The notes under the pieces: model-generated
Databases searched by the model: none
Seen by the model: only the letters and a program-made list of their open reading frames with translations
Told to the model about the DNA's origin: nothing
In this document: positions 55,935 through 64,000 of the stretch, one piece after another
Numbering within the stretch: the stretch's first letter is position 1
Layout of the letters: each line of letters opens with the position of its first letter
Source of the DNA: Streptococcus anginosus
GTDB taxonomy: Bacteria; Bacillota; Bacilli; Lactobacillales; Streptococcaceae
Length of the DNA: 64,000 nt
Direction of reading: 5' to 3'
NCBI RefSeq assembly: GCF_001697145.1
Contig: NZ_CP012719.1
Span: 1,770,501 to 1,834,500 of the forward strand
Translations under genes and position numbers: made by a program

Positions 55935-56038
55935 GATACAAAGGGCGTCAAACTCAAAGTGAAAATAGGAAAATCGGTGACGGCTCGACGAGCCTAGACA
56001 ATTTTATCTTTTTCACACAGAGTTTAGCCCGTGTTCAA
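55935..56038 (-). repeat. Intergenic repeat, copy 2 (between rpsJ and rplC)
   Basis: About 104 bp related to 48898-49002 in the opposite orientation. Its own two ends are also partly inverted copies of each other (GGGC..AAACTC..GTGAAAA.AG pattern), so the transcript could fold into one long imperfect hairpin; a perfect GGCTCG/CGAGCC stem lies at its centre. Confidence 0.8.
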
Positions 56039-56080
56039 TTTCATCGAACACCAGCTTCTCAGCTTTTTGTTTGCTTGTGA

Positions 56081-56389
56081 TTAAAGTTTAATCTCTACGT
56101 TCACACCACTTGGAAGATCCAATTTCATCAAAGCGTCAACTGTTTTTTGAGTTGGGTTAATGATGTCGATCAAACGTTTATGCGTACGCATTTCAAATTG
56201 TTCGCGAGAATCTTTATATTTATGAGTCGCACGAATGATTGTGTAGAGGCTGCGTTCAGTTGGAAGTGGGATTGGACCTGCAACTTCAGCACCTGTACGA
56301 GTAGCAGTTTCTACGATTTTTGCAGCCGCTGTGTCAAGTGTACGATGTTCGTAAGCTTTCAAACGGATGCGGATTTTTTTGTTTGCCAT
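56081..56389 (-). CDS. rpsJ: 30S ribosomal protein S10
   Basis: The 102-residue protein begins [20 protein letters not shown] and contains [20 protein letters not shown]. It is the first gene of the long ribosomal operon and a transcription-antitermination partner (NusE) of NusB. Confidence 0.97.
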   Translation of the reverse strand: MANKKIRIRLKAYEHRTLDTAAAKIVETATRTGAEVAGPIPLPTERSLYTIIRATHKYKDSREQFEMRTHKRLIDIINPTQKTVDALMKLDLPSGVNVEIKL

Positions 56390-56527
56390 CTTTTTCTCCT
56401 TTTTCGTCTATTTAAGATAATAGGCTAGCTCCACAAGAAAACCGACAGGCGATCACGTGGCAATGCAACCGAGCGTGTCGCAACCTCTTGCATCAAAGCT
56501 ATAGACTGTTTTTCACAGCACCATAGT

Positions 56528-56556
56528 ATGATACCACACGCGCGGCAATATTGCAA
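56528..56556 (-). promoter_or_regulatory. S10 operon promoter with long leader
   Basis: -35 TTGCAA (56556-56551), 17-bp GC-rich spacer and extended -10 TGGTATCAT (ending 56528). The leader of about 130 nt (56390-56520) has several short complements and may be a regulatory leader; I cannot assign a known class. Confidence 0.85.
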
Positions 56557-56607
56557 GGGGTTTAGGAAGATTTTTTAACTTTTCCCCAAAAATAAGTAAT
56601 TTGAAGA

Positions 56608-56636
56608 AAACTCGTTAAGCTTGACTTAACGAGTTT
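56608..56636 (-). terminator. Terminator of tgt
   Basis: A perfect 11-bp stem AAACTCGTTAA/TTAACGAGTTT with a 7-nt loop. On the minus strand TCTTC follows, on the plus strand ATTTTAT. Confidence 0.75.
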
Positions 56637-56646
56637 ATTTTATATC

Positions 56647-57792
<1,146 letters not shown>

Positions 57793-57803
57793 TTACCTCC
57801 GAG

Positions 57804-57884
57804 ACTAGGAAAGACAGTCCTAGTTTGTGTTAACAGCCTATTTTACCAAAAAATACACTCGCTGTCAGTAAATTATGCTATACT
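57804..57884. promoter_or_regulatory. Overlapping divergent promoters of tgt and the DUF975-like gene
   Basis: Minus strand (tgt): -35 CTGACA (57868-57863), 17-bp spacer, extended -10 TGGTAAAAT (ending 57840). Plus strand: extended -10 TGCTATACT (57876-57884). A hairpin ACTAGGA/TCCTAGT (57804-57824) lies in the tgt leader. Confidence 0.7.
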
Positions 57885-57914
57885 AGAAAAAAGATTTTAT
57901 AGTGAGGAGATAAT

Positions 57915-58892
57915 ATGAAACCTTTAATGCCATTCCCAACAAGTAAAATGATTCGTGCTAAAGCACGACAACTATTGAGCGAGACACCCGGAATTTACGC
58001 CCTCTTTCTAATACCAATCGCAGTCTCTCTATTAAATGTGACCATTGCAATTATGAACAGTCGGGCAGAGGCAGGGAATCCTACAAGTATTATGAATCCA
58101 GGACAACTATATGCTCTGTTTTCTAGTGCCACTAGTTTTTCTATTGTCCTCAATTTTGTTCTAGCGATTGCACTGGCGTCTATTATTTTCCAAACAATTA
58201 AGCTAGTCCGTAAGCAGACAGAAATTGTTAGCTTTAAAGATTCTCTTCGTGGTTTTCAAAGTGATTTGATTGGAAAGATCTTTGTAACAGTACTTGTTAA
58301 ATAAGTATTACTTTTTCTCTGGAGTCTAGTATGGACAGTGTCAATCTCAGCTTTTACCCTTGGGGTATTCATCTATGTATTGATGTGGTTTATCGTTGCG
58401 GCTAATGGAGGAATTGAACATTGGGGCAGCATAGTTCGTCAATCTTTTGAACAAGTTCCCAACGCATTAAACAACGATTACCTTCTAAATAATGGGCTGA
58501 TTGCTTTAGCGATAATTATAATTATTGTTAGTATCCCACTCGCCATGATTGGGCTAGCCATCTACCTACCTAAATATTATGCTTATTCTCAAACAGAGTG
58601 GGTGCTTTACGATCAGATTTCCGAGGGACGTTATGCAGGACCGCTTGGGGTTATTCGCGAAAGTAAGTCATTAATGAAAGGCTACAAGTAGAAACGGTTC
58701 AAGTTAGACTTTAGTTTTATCGGTTGGGACATTTTGACAGGGCTGACCTTAGGTTTAGTGGGAATTTATGTCATTCCTTATCAAACACTTGCTGCGACCG
58801 TATTTTATGAAAAATTACGTTCAACAAAAGGAATAGAACCTGCACTTGAGTCTAACAGTGATAATACAATAAGTAGTTCGATTGAGCAGTAA
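57915..58892 (+). pseudogene. DUF975-like membrane protein gene with two in-frame stop codons
   Basis: GAGGAGATAAT precedes ATG at 57915. One continuous frame of 326 codons reads MKPLMPFPTSKMIRAKARQL through four or five hydrophobic segments to GIYVIPYQTLAATVFYEKLR and a natural stop at 58890. Codon 130 is TAA (58302-58304) and codon 259 is TAG (58689-58691). There is no frameshift, and the sequence on both sides of each stop is membrane-protein-like (VLLFLWSLVWTVSISAF; KRFKLDFSFIGWDILTGLTL), the latter typical of DUF975 proteins. It is most likely a recent nonsense-mutated gene; sequencing errors would need to be excluded. Its terminator hairpin is the target of the IS element that follows. 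Confidence 0.8.
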
Positions 58893-58897
58893 AACAA

Positions 58898-58918
58898 AGA
58901 GGTTACTTCGTAACCTCT
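58898..58918 (+). repeat. Left copy of the duplicated target hairpin
   Basis: The palindrome GAGGTTACTTCGTAACCTC plus one flanking base on each side (21 bp) occurs here and again at 60456-60476, directly outside the IS ends. The left copy has no T run. Confidence 0.88.
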
Positions 58919-60455
58919 CAGATTGAAGACAAAGTCCTAGAAATTCACTTTTCTAAGGACTTTTCTGTTTATCTAGAGTTATAATAAAGGTAAGGTATTC
59001 TGGGAGGTATTGCTATGTTCCACAAAGAAAATCCTGACTATAATCGAAATCAAGTCGGGTTCTACAGCCTAGATGAGTTGGTTCCTAAAGATCATCTCTT
59101 ACGTCAAATGGATCGTGCAGTTGATTTCTCATTTATTTATCAATTGGTTGAAAACAGTTATTGTGCGGATAATGGTCGTCCTAGCTTAGACCCAGTCATG
59201 TTAGTCAAAATTCCAATGATTCAATGTCTCTTTGGTATTCGTTCCATGCGTCAAACCATCAAAGAAATTGAAGTCAATGTGGCTTACCGCTGGTTTCTTG
59301 GGTTAACTTTAGAAGATAAGGTGCCTCATTTCACAACATACGGCAAGAACTACAGTCGTCGTTTCCAGGATAAACAAGTCATTGAAGCAATTTTTGCTCA
59401 TATCTTAGGGCTCTGCCTCAATGCTGGTTTGATTGACCCCACTGAAATCTTTGTGGATGGGACTCATATCAAGGCAGCAGCGAACAATCACAAATACATC
59501 AATCAAGAAGTTGATGCGCAAGCTAAATTTATGAGTGACCAATTGGAAAAAGAAATTGCCAAAGACAGGGACAAACAGGGAAAAAAGTCGCTAGGGCTCG
59601 CCAAAGAAAAAGAGCCCATCAGTAAGAAAATCTCTCCAACCGCCCCAGATAGTGGCTGGTTTCATAAGGGTGACCATAAAGAGGTTTTTGCTTACAATGC
59701 TCAAGTAGCTTGCGATAAACATGGCTGGGCACTAGGCTATAGTATCCACGCTAGGAATATCCATGATAGTCAGGCATTTCCTGAACTCTTTGACAAGATT
59801 AAAGCATTGAATCCTCACTATCTTATCGCTGATTCTGGCTATAAAACCCCAAGCATCGCTCCTTACTTCTTAACACTAGGTGTCATACCCGTTTTTCCTT
59901 ATACAAGACCTCGTAATAAAAAAGACATGCTTCGGCCAAAAGAATTTATGTATGATGAGTACTATGATGTTTACCTCTGTCCAGAAAATCACCCCTTATC
60001 CTATTCAACGACTACTCGAGACGGCTATCGTGAGTATAAAAGTAATCCAGCTGTATGCCAGTATTGTCCCTTATTATCGGTTTGTACCCAATCAAAAAAT
60101 CATCAAAAAGTAATCACTCGTCATCTATGGAAAGATGATTTAGAGGTTTGTGAAGACATCCGACACCAAAGAGAGATGAAGGAACGCTATCAACAGCGCA
60201 AAGAAACCATTGAGCACTTGTTTGGAACAGCTAAAGAATATCCCAACTTACGTTATACGAGACTAAAAGGAAAGTCCAAAATGGAGGCAACCCTTGGGCT
60301 TACTTTAGCGTGCTTGAATATGAAAAAATATAGTAAGATAATGGCTGGAATAGTCTTTTTATTTTGCATAAAAGTAATCCTATCAAGACCAATTGTGATA
60401 ACAATAGTAAAAGAAAAGACAAACTGGATTAAAATTCCAGTTTGTCTTCAATCTG
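58919..60455 (+). mobile_element. IS1182-family insertion sequence (1537 bp)
   Basis: The ends are 15-bp inverted repeats: CAGATTGAAGACAAA at 58919-58933 and its complement TTTGTCTTCAATCTG at 60441-60455. A hairpin lies just inside each end (AAGTCCTAGAAA/TTTCTAAGGACTT on the left; AAGACAAACTGG/CCAGTTTGTCTT on the right). One transposase ORF fills the element. It is flanked by a 21-bp duplicated palindrome, so it appears to have inserted into a bidirectional terminator. Confidence 0.88.
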
Positions 60456-60490
60456 AGAGGTTACTTCGTAACCTCTTTTTATCGTTCTAG
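59015..60490 (+). CDS. IS1182-family DDE transposase
   Basis: The 491-codon ORF starts MFHKENPDYNRNQVGFYSLD after GGGAGG. The DDE residues are visible in FVDGTHIKAAAN (near 148), LIADSGYKTP (near 269) and IEHLFGTAKEYPNLRYTRLKG (near 405). A Cys-rich CQYCPLLSVC zinc-like segment lies near 350. The core looks complete. The frame has no stop inside the element: it reads through the right inverted repeat and the duplicated hairpin and stops at 60488 in host DNA, so the last ten or so residues (LLRNLFLSF) are host-encoded. Confidence 0.9.
   Translation: MFHKENPDYNRNQVGFYSLDELVPKDHLLRQMDRAVDFSFIYQLVENSYCADNGRPSLDPVMLVKIPMIQCLFGIRSMRQTIKEIEVNVAYRWFLGLTLEDKVPHFTTYGKNYSRRFQDKQVIEAIFAHILGLCLNAGLIDPTEIFVDGTHIKAAANNHKYINQEVDAQAKFMSDQLEKEIAKDRDKQGKKSLGLAKEKEPISKKISPTAPDSGWFHKGDHKEVFAYNAQVACDKHGWALGYSIHARNIHDSQAFPELFDKIKALNPHYLIADSGYKTPSIAPYFLTLGVIPVFPYTRPRNKKDMLRPKEFMYDEYYDVYLCPENHPLSYSTTTRDGYREYKSNPAVCQYCPLLSVCTQSKNHQKVITRHLWKDDLEVCEDIRHQREMKERYQQRKETIEHLFGTAKEYPNLRYTRLKGKSKMEATLGLTLACLNMKKYSKIMAGIVFLFCIKVILSRPIVITIVKEKTNWIKIPVCLQSERLLRNLFLSF
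60456..60481. terminator. Bidirectional terminator: right copy of the target hairpin
   Basis: GAGGTTACTTCGTAACCTC with TTTTT on the plus side. It lies directly after the minus-strand kinase gene and was, before insertion, downstream of the DUF975-like gene. Confidence 0.8.
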
Positions 60491-60973
60491 CTGCCAACAT
60501 ATCTGCTCAAAAGCTTGTTTCAAAGTCACATCATCTGTAAACAGGATTTCCTCTTTCCAACCGAGAATGTCTTTATCAAGCCACCAACGCTTCATGTCAG
60601 CAGGGCTAAATTCGGATACTTTTGAACGCGTCATATGCCGACGAACTGTCTCCTCAAAAGACAAGTCATAGTAGTAGGCTAAAACCTTGTTGTCAAAAAG
60701 CTGACGCAAGTGCTCCAACATGTCACCATAAATATCCGTTTCATAAAAACCTTCAACAATCACCAGCAAATCATGCTCATATCCATAACGAGCAATCGTT
60801 TCTGTTAGAGAAATGGATAAATTATCTGGTTCTACTTTTTCCTTGAGCATATCACGCCGGACAAGGTCTTGCGAAATCACAAGCGTCCTACGACCAAAAT
60901 GATTTTGTAATTTTTTAGCTAGGCTGGTTTTCCCAGAACCAGAATTCCCCCGAATGATGACTAGTTGCGCCAT
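60479..60973 (-). CDS. Small P-loop kinase-like protein
   Basis: The 164-residue protein begins AQLVIIRGNSGSGKTSLAKK (Walker A at 8-17). It has ISQDLVRRDML (near 33), a Walker B-like LLVIVEGFYE near 70, and a lid Arg pair in VRRHMTR near 110. This resembles AAA_33/zeta-like small-molecule kinases of unknown substrate. The stop TAA at 60479 overlaps the end of the transposase ORF on the other strand. Its ATG abuts the preceding gene's stop (1-nt overlap). Confidence 0.8.
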   Translation of the reverse strand: MAQLVIIRGNSGSGKTSLAKKLQNHFGRRTLVISQDLVRRDMLKEKVEPDNLSISLTETIARYGYEHDLLVIVEGFYETDIYGDMLEHLRQLFDNKVLAYYYDLSFEETVRRHMTRSKVSEFSPADMKRWWLDKDILGWKEEILFTDDVTLKQAFEQICWQLER

Positions 60974-61410
60974 TAGTCAATCTCCTTCACCAGACGATTG
61001 TACTCACGCTTGATGCAACGGTTCATAACGATATGATCACAACCTGCCACCCTCAAAAGCTCTTCCGCCTCTTGACTTTGAAGTCCCAACTGCGCCCAAA
61101 AAATCTTAGCATTTGTCTCAATAAAATCACGCGCCACACCCGGTAAAAATTCGCTCCGCCGAAAGATATTGACAATATCCACGAAAACAGGAATATCCTG
61201 CAAACGCGCATAAGCCGTCTCGCCTAAAATCTTTTGACCCGCTAACTTGGGATTGACTGGAATGATCTGATAACCCAGCTCCTGCATGATCTTTGAAATA
61301 CGATTGCTAGTCGTTTCCTCGCGGTCAGAAAGTCCGACTACTGCAATCACTTTACTCGTCTCCAAATAGGTCTGAATCATGTAATCACTAGGATTTTGAA
61401 ATTCGTACAT
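60973..61410 (-). CDS. CoA-binding domain protein (YccU-like)
   Basis: The start MYEFQNPSDYMIQTYLE at 61410, with GAGGTATTTT in front, gives 145 residues; four more in-frame codons lie upstream. It has a Rossmann-like CoA_binding fold: VIAVVGLSDREETTSNRISK near 24, IIPVNPKLAG, VDIVNIFRRSEFLP, AKIFWAQLGLQSQEA and the conserved C-terminal VMNRCIKREY with a Cys. Function is unknown; the family binds CoA. It is coupled to the kinase-like gene. Confidence 0.85.
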   Translation of the reverse strand: MYEFQNPSDYMIQTYLETSKVIAVVGLSDREETTSNRISKIMQELGYQIIPVNPKLAGQKILGETAYARLQDIPVFVDIVNIFRRSEFLPGVARDFIETNAKIFWAQLGLQSQEAEELLRVAGCDHIVMNRCIKREYNRLVKEID

Positions 61411-61521
61411 AAAATACCTCACTTATTTCCTTATGACCAGTATAGCATTTTTTGAAAAAGGAGGCAGAAATTGGGGCTAGGATTTTTTTAGGAACGAATC
61501 AGCAAATATAGCTGCCAATTA

Positions 61522-61530
61522 TGATATAAT
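61522..61530 (+). promoter_or_regulatory. Promoter of the sortase cluster
   Basis: Extended -10 TGATATAAT (61522-61530) gives a leader of about 60 nt before the first sortase. A second TATAAT lies near 61548. Confidence 0.65.
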
Positions 61531-61598
61531 GGTTAGATAGATAAAAATATAATAGTCTTACCAGCGACAAAAATAATTGCTAACATCAAAGGAATATA

Positions 61599-62417
61599 AT
61601 GAAAAAATTTTTTAATTTATTGACAAACTTAACGATTATAGCCGGTATCCTCATCATCAGTTACCCTGTTATTAGCCAAATTTATTACAATTACCAGACC
61701 AAACAAGAGGTTAAGGACTTTGATTCGTCTGCACAAAAATTAACTTCTGAAGACGTGACGGAACGGATAAAACTAGCTACTGCTTACAACCGCTCTTTAC
61801 AAAATTTGACAATAACAGATCCCTATACCAAAGAAGAAAACGCTAAAGGGCAAGCAGAATATGCTCGAATGCTGACTGTTCATGAAAAAATAGGTAGAAT
61901 CTCCATTCCTAAAATTGATGTTGACCTGCCAATTTATGCCGGTTCAAGTGAAGAAGTCTTACAAAAAGGGGTGGGGCACCTCGAAGGAACCAGTTTGCCG
62001 ATTGGTGGTCAGAACGCCCACACTGTTCTAACTGCCCACACGGGCTTGCCCAATAATCGCCTTTTTACCGACTTGGATAAAATGAAGGTAGGCGATAAAT
62101 TTTTCATTCAAAATATCGCTGAAACACTTGCCTACGAGGTTGATTCCATAACGGTGATCGAGCCGACCCAGTTTGACTCTCTAAATATTGTACCTGACAA
62201 AGACTACGTGACTTTGCTGACCTGTACTCCTTATATGATCAATTCACACCGTTTACTTGTGCGAGGCCACCGTATCCCTTACAAACCAAGTGAAGAAAAA
62301 GTGAAAAGTCCGATTAGTCATATCTCTATTCCACCGCTTTATCTAGTCGTTTTCGCAATTCTATTCCTCATTTTCATTATTTTGGCTTGGAATAAGTGGA
62401 AATCGAAAAAAGCATAG
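61599..62417 (+). CDS. Class C (pilus-type) sortase, first of three
   Basis: The 272-residue protein has an N-terminal membrane segment (LLTNLTIIAGILIISYPVIS), the class C lid motif DPY (TITDPYTKEEN, near 70) and the catalytic His in VLTAHTGLPNNRLF near 148. The catalytic Cys is in TLLTCTPYMINSHRLLVRGH near 209, with the Arg just after. A C-terminal membrane segment (LYLVVFAILFLIFIILAW) ends in KWKSKKA. Class C sortases polymerise pilins through Lys isopeptide bonds. AAAGGAATATA precedes ATG. No pilin gene lies upstream. Confidence 0.93.
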   Translation: MKKFFNLLTNLTIIAGILIISYPVISQIYYNYQTKQEVKDFDSSAQKLTSEDVTERIKLATAYNRSLQNLTITDPYTKEENAKGQAEYARMLTVHEKIGRISIPKIDVDLPIYAGSSEEVLQKGVGHLEGTSLPIGGQNAHTVLTAHTGLPNNRLFTDLDKMKVGDKFFIQNIAETLAYEVDSITVIEPTQFDSLNIVPDKDYVTLLTCTPYMINSHRLLVRGHRIPYKPSEEKVKSPISHISIPPLYLVVFAILFLIFIILAWNKWKSKKA

Positions 62418-62428
62418 AAAGAACTATC

Positions 62429-63283
62429 ATGTCAAGAAAAAAGAAAAACAAAAAATGGTTACAACTAACCTATAAGATACTTACCATTCTGGGTTGCTTG
62501 ATGATCTGTTATCCCTTTGTCAGTCAGATTTATTACCAATATGTGACTATGCAGGAAACAAAGCAATTTGACGACGAGAAAGGTAAATTAGCTGATCAAG
62601 ATGTTGAAAAACGCATTGAACTCGCTAAAGCCTATAACAGCACCTTGTCCCCAGAAAAAATAGGAGACCCTTTCTCAAGCAGAAAAAAAGAGGAAGGTGT
62701 AGCCGAATATGCTCGCATGTTGCAACTGCAAGAAAAAATTGGCTATGTCACGATTCCTTCTATCAATCAAAAAATTCCCATCCGAGCAGGTTCATCTGAG
62801 AATGTCTTGCAAAATGGAGCAGGCCACTTAGAAGGAACTAGCCTCCCTGTCGGTGGAGTTAGCACCCATACGGTCATCACCGCCCACAGGGGACTGCCCA
62901 CAGCCAGACTTTTCACTGACCTGGATAAGGTGAAGGTTGGAGATGTCTTTTACATCACTAATCTCAAGGAAACCTTGGCTTATCAGGTGGATAAGATTTT
63001 AACCGTTGAGCCCACTGATTTCAAACCAATACTGGTTAAAGGGGGCGAAGATCGTGCCACTCTTTTGACTTGCACGCCTTATATGATCAATTCTCATCGC
63101 CTACTCGTTCAAGGCAAGCGCATTCCTTTCCACGAAGCTGAAAAGAAGGAAAAAACAAAGATTGACTTTTTTGCCCAATACAAATGGTTTATCCTTCTTG
63201 CTGCCGGACTCATCCTCCTACTCTTAGGCTATCTACTCTTTAAAATGTTAAGAAAGAAAGGAAAAGAAACATCACTTTCATGA
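62429..63283 (+). CDS. Class C (pilus-type) sortase, second of three
   Basis: The start MSRKKKNKKWLQLTYKILTI at 62429 gives 284 residues. The lid motif is DPF (IGDPFSSRKKEEG, near 79), the His is in VITAHRGLPTARLF near 154 and the Cys in TLLTCTPYMINSHRLLVQGK near 215. N- and C-terminal membrane segments are present. It is a close paralogue of the first sortase, 11 bases downstream, and its stop overlaps the next ATG (ATGA). Confidence 0.93.
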   Translation: MSRKKKNKKWLQLTYKILTILGCLMICYPFVSQIYYQYVTMQETKQFDDEKGKLADQDVEKRIELAKAYNSTLSPEKIGDPFSSRKKEEGVAEYARMLQLQEKIGYVTIPSINQKIPIRAGSSENVLQNGAGHLEGTSLPVGGVSTHTVITAHRGLPTARLFTDLDKVKVGDVFYITNLKETLAYQVDKILTVEPTDFKPILVKGGEDRATLLTCTPYMINSHRLLVQGKRIPFHEAEKKEKTKIDFFAQYKWFILLAAGLILLLLGYLLFKMLRKKGKETSLS

Positions 63284-64000
63284 AAAAGAAAAAACAATTA
63301 CTTGGGCTGAGCCTCCTGTTAATTGGAATTGCGCTCTTCCTCTTTCCTTTTTTATCTATGATTAAAGAGGACATTTGGCAATCCAATGCTCAGCGCACCT
63401 ATCAGCAGACCAGCGAGAAAACATTCCAAAAACAACGAACAGCCTTAGAACAAACCACTGTCACCGGAGCTATCCAAGATATTTTCCTAACAAAAAAAGA
63501 GACCGACGCCAAGCAAAAGACGCCCTACTCAGATCTGCTAGATACCAATCAAGTTGCGGGACGCATGAGCATTCCTGCTTTAGGACAACATTTCGACCTT
63601 TATCTTGACGCCGACTATGATAAGCTCCTAAAGGGAGTAGCGACCCTTGTCGGAACATCTGCCCCCTTGGGTATAAAAGGACAGCGACCGATTATTGCAG
63701 GACATAGAATTAATTACAATGGCATGTCTTTCTACTTCCTCCCCTCCCTCAAAAAGGGAGATAGAATTTATTTCGATATTCTTGGGAAAAATTTAGAATA
63801 CGAAGTGACCGATAGCGAGGTCATCGATGAATACGAGAGCGAAAAACTCAAACCGATTGAAAACGAGGATATGGTCACGCTTATGACCTGTGTGAACGAA
63901 CCAAGCTATGACAAACGTCTGCTTGTCAATGCAAAAAGGATTGTTTCAGATAGCGAAAAAAAGCAAAACGTATCTGCTAATCCCTTGATTTCCTTTGTTA
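63280..64000 (+). CDS. Class C-related sortase, third of three (partial, 3' end off the window)
   Basis: ATG at 63280 overlaps the previous stop. The visible 240 codons read MKKKKQLLGLSLLLIGIALF (membrane segment), then a region without a clear DPY/DPF lid, the catalytic His in PIIAGHRINYNGMSF, and the Cys in VTLMTCVNEPSYDKRLLVNA with its Arg. It differs from the other two in lacking the GLP and PYMINSHR motifs. The order resembles the three-sortase end of pneumococcal pilus islet 1 (srtB-srtC-srtD), where the third sortase is also divergent. Confidence 0.9.
   Translation, partial: MKKKKQLLGLSLLLIGIALFLFPFLSMIKEDIWQSNAQRTYQQTSEKTFQKQRTALEQTTVTGAIQDIFLTKKETDAKQKTPYSDLLDTNQVAGRMSIPALGQHFDLYLDADYDKLLKGVATLVGTSAPLGIKGQRPIIAGHRINYNGMSFYFLPSLKKGDRIYFDILGKNLEYEVTDSEVIDEYESEKLKPIENEDMVTLMTCVNEPSYDKRLLVNAKRIVSDSEKKQNVSANPLISFV

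Noticed and set aside
56390..56520. A known riboswitch or ribosomal leader class before rpsJ
   Set aside because: The leader has short complements but I could not match it to a named RNA family by eye.
57796..57840. A preQ1 riboswitch in front of tgt
   Set aside because: Only a simple 7-bp hairpin is present; the A-rich tail pseudoknot of preQ1 RNAs is not seen.

Overview
This window is a Streptococcus chromosome, most likely from the oral mitis/sanguinis assemblage. The evidence is AT-rich DNA with extended -10 (TGnTATAAT) promoters, a complete S10-spc-alpha ribosomal operon in streptococcal order, a comX competence sigma factor, a fused gshAB gene, a small streptococcal SRP RNA after tadA, an LPXTG surface protein and tandem class C sortases. 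I cannot name the species from the sequence alone. Most genes lie on the minus strand.

Layout. 1-3276 is a housekeeping run (rmuC partial, thiN, rpe, rsgA). 3387-3683 holds two plus-strand tRNA genes (Leu-CAG, Ser-CGA). 3743-7892 is ksgA, a hypothetical membrane protein, an SDR oxidoreductase, rnmV and tatD; a decayed copy of the rnmV 3' end lies between the SDR and the hypothetical gene. 8022-11244 is the rpmH / (hypothetical) / khpB-yidC-rnpA block. 11499-19430 holds glpK (alone, with a cre-like site), pgi, an MFS transporter, an Rgg-type regulator, the SRP RNA, tadA and purA. 19720-27968 holds gshAB, a GNAT protein, an internally deleted alcohol dehydrogenase behind a MerR-type promoter, an xpaC-telA pair, hslO, dusB and a second GNAT protein. 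28015-30909 is clpC and ctsR with a CtsR operator.

31765-38247 encodes a 2160-residue LPSTG-anchored adhesin with about nine CnaB-like and seven pilin-linker modules. It is bracketed by the real 3' end of tsf and a second, displaced 90-bp copy of that end. 38620-41235 is tsf, rpsB and comX. 41644-56389 is the ribosomal operon (rpsJ to rplQ, with secY, adk, infA and rpoA), whose larger gaps carry hairpins and a pair of related ~105-bp repeats in opposite orientation. tgt follows upstream.

57915-61410 is an accessory patch. It has a DUF975-like membrane protein gene with two in-frame stop codons, an IS1182-family element inserted in a terminator hairpin that is duplicated on both sides, a small P-loop kinase and a CoA-binding protein. 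From 61599 to the window edge lie three tandem class C (pilus-type) sortases, the third cut off; no pilin gene lies upstream of them in the window.

How the parts connect. Core translation, protein export (secY, yidC, SRP RNA), tRNA/rRNA maturation (rnpA, rnmV, ksgA, tadA, dusB, tgt) and stress genes (ctsR-clpC, hslO, gshAB) form the backbone. The adhesin and the sortases are the surface-display part. The most notable structural signal is that two cargo genes, the SDR and the adhesin, each sit directly after an intact housekeeping gene and before a duplicate of that gene's 3' end, as expected of additive integration at gene 3' ends.
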